Source: DATKDF01 sp963752045 (lineage in GTDB: Bacteria > Acidobacteriota > Vicinamibacteria > Vicinamibacterales > SCN-69-37). Taken from it: a stretch of DNA of 64,000 bases. The notes beneath the pieces were generated by a model. That model was not told the origin of the DNA, searched no databases, and saw only the letters and a list, made by a program, of their open reading frames with translations. The translations under genes were made by a program, and so were the position numbers. Where the stretch lies: NCBI GenBank assembly GCA_963752045.1, contig CAVVWN010000005.1, positions 186,001 to 250,000 of the forward strand. Direction: 5' to 3'. Each line of letters opens with the position of its first letter. Position 1 is the stretch's first letter. Of the stretch, positions 63,660 to 64,000 are shown piece after piece.

Positions 63660-64000
63660 GTGAAGTTTGCCAGGATCGTCTTCATCATGGCCGGCATCTG
63701 GGGCATCGCGGTGCTGACGCCCTTCTACTGGCTCGTTGACGTGACGGGGCGGCAGTACCAGCCGCCCCTGGAGTACCCGCACTTCTTCTACGGGTTCTTC
63801 TCGGTGGCCATCGCGTGGCAGATTGGGTTTCTGCTGATCGGGATGCAACCGGCGAGACTCCGGGCGATGATGATCCCGAGTATCGTCGAGAAAATGGGCT
63901 ACGTCGTCACGGTCACGTCACTGTACGCCCGTGGCCGAATTTCATGGAGCGATGCGCAGACGGCTGTGCCCGACTTGCTGTTCGGCCTGCTCTTCATCAT
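63660..64000 (+). CDS. Small integral membrane protein (partial, runs off the end)
   Basis: GTG 63660 has a near-ideal ribosome site, AAGGAGG, six bases upstream. The 113 residues present show membrane helices at about 5-25 (IVFIMAGIWGIAVLTPFYW), 45-65 (FFYGFFSVAIAWQIGFLLIG), about 80-95 (MGYVVTVTSLYARG, weak) and one starting at LLFGLLFI. The loop VTGRQYQPPLEYPHFFYGF resembles small four-helix membrane proteins of unknown function. It lies 66 bases after the methyltransferase gene and is probably co-transcribed. Confidence 0.75.
   Translation, partial: MKFARIVFIMAGIWGIAVLTPFYWLVDVTGRQYQPPLEYPHFFYGFFSVAIAWQIGFLLIGMQPARLRAMMIPSIVEKMGYVVTVTSLYARGRISWSDAQTAVPDLLFGLLFI

Overview
The window is high-GC DNA, almost fully coding on both strands. 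It carries a gene repertoire typical of Acidobacteriota, probably a Vicinamibacteria-like soil lineage. The markers are PknB-type kinases fused to TolB/PD40 beta-propeller or TPR regions, a PadR plus ADOP-type FtsX permease pair, VWFA-related secreted proteins, several PilZ proteins, a Sortilin/BNR-propeller protein, an LVIVD protein and a GMC/gluconate-dehydrogenase-subunit-3 pair. This taxonomic guess is inferred from gene content only; there is no rRNA or tRNA to check it. Several otherwise intact genes carry one single-base insertion (near 348, 10071, 55590 and 60144), which looks more like draft-consensus error than decay.

Layout. 0-9.3 kb: a frameshifted secreted BNR propeller, a small Cys-rich protein, glutamate dehydrogenase, an OB-fold lipoprotein, a barrel-like remnant, an AsmA pair and a DUF305 lipoprotein. 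9.3-18.2 kb: an LVIVD protein, then a tight operon of a very large unrecognised secreted protein and two VWFA proteins. 18.2-22.5 kb: PadR/ADOP permease and a secreted PQQ-type sugar dehydrogenase. 22.5-33.4 kb: PilZ, an orphan NtrC-type regulator and three tandem kinase-propeller genes. 33.4-39.7 kb: a minus-strand operon of secreted Xaa-Pro peptidase, a membrane/GDPD/phytase-like fusion, MscS and NagB. 39.9-45.8 kb: PilZ, a serine hydrolase, a kinase with a duplicated TolB-like/TPR module and a DUF4440 lipoprotein. 45.8-52.6 kb: a damaged six-gene operon (aldehyde dehydrogenase, aminotransferase, nitrilase, PLP decarboxylase, ATP-grasp::C45 fusion, bacilliredoxin). 52.7-64 kb: PilZ, ArsR/SRPBCC, an esterase-TPR protein, a four-gene sugar-oxidation cluster (GMC, Gluconate_2-dh3, Gfo/Idh/MocA, sugar isomerase), an isoprenylcysteine-methyltransferase-like protein, AraC, a SAM methyltransferase and a partial membrane protein.

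Two things stand out. First, the 46.2-52.6 kb operon pairs amine-processing enzymes (decarboxylase, nitrilase, aminotransferase, semialdehyde-type dehydrogenase) with an ATP-grasp ligase and a C45 Ntn-hydrolase. This suggests a pathway that works through an acyl-protected amine, but the locus is full of frameshifts and lacks whole domains. Second, the window holds several families of small repeats. One is a GTAGGGCGGACTGAA palindromic element that supplies stop codons to three genes. Others are palindromes inserted in frame into kinase genes. The rest are 7-9-base tandem arrays, some built as long inverted repeats, which fill the junctions of the sugar-oxidation cluster.
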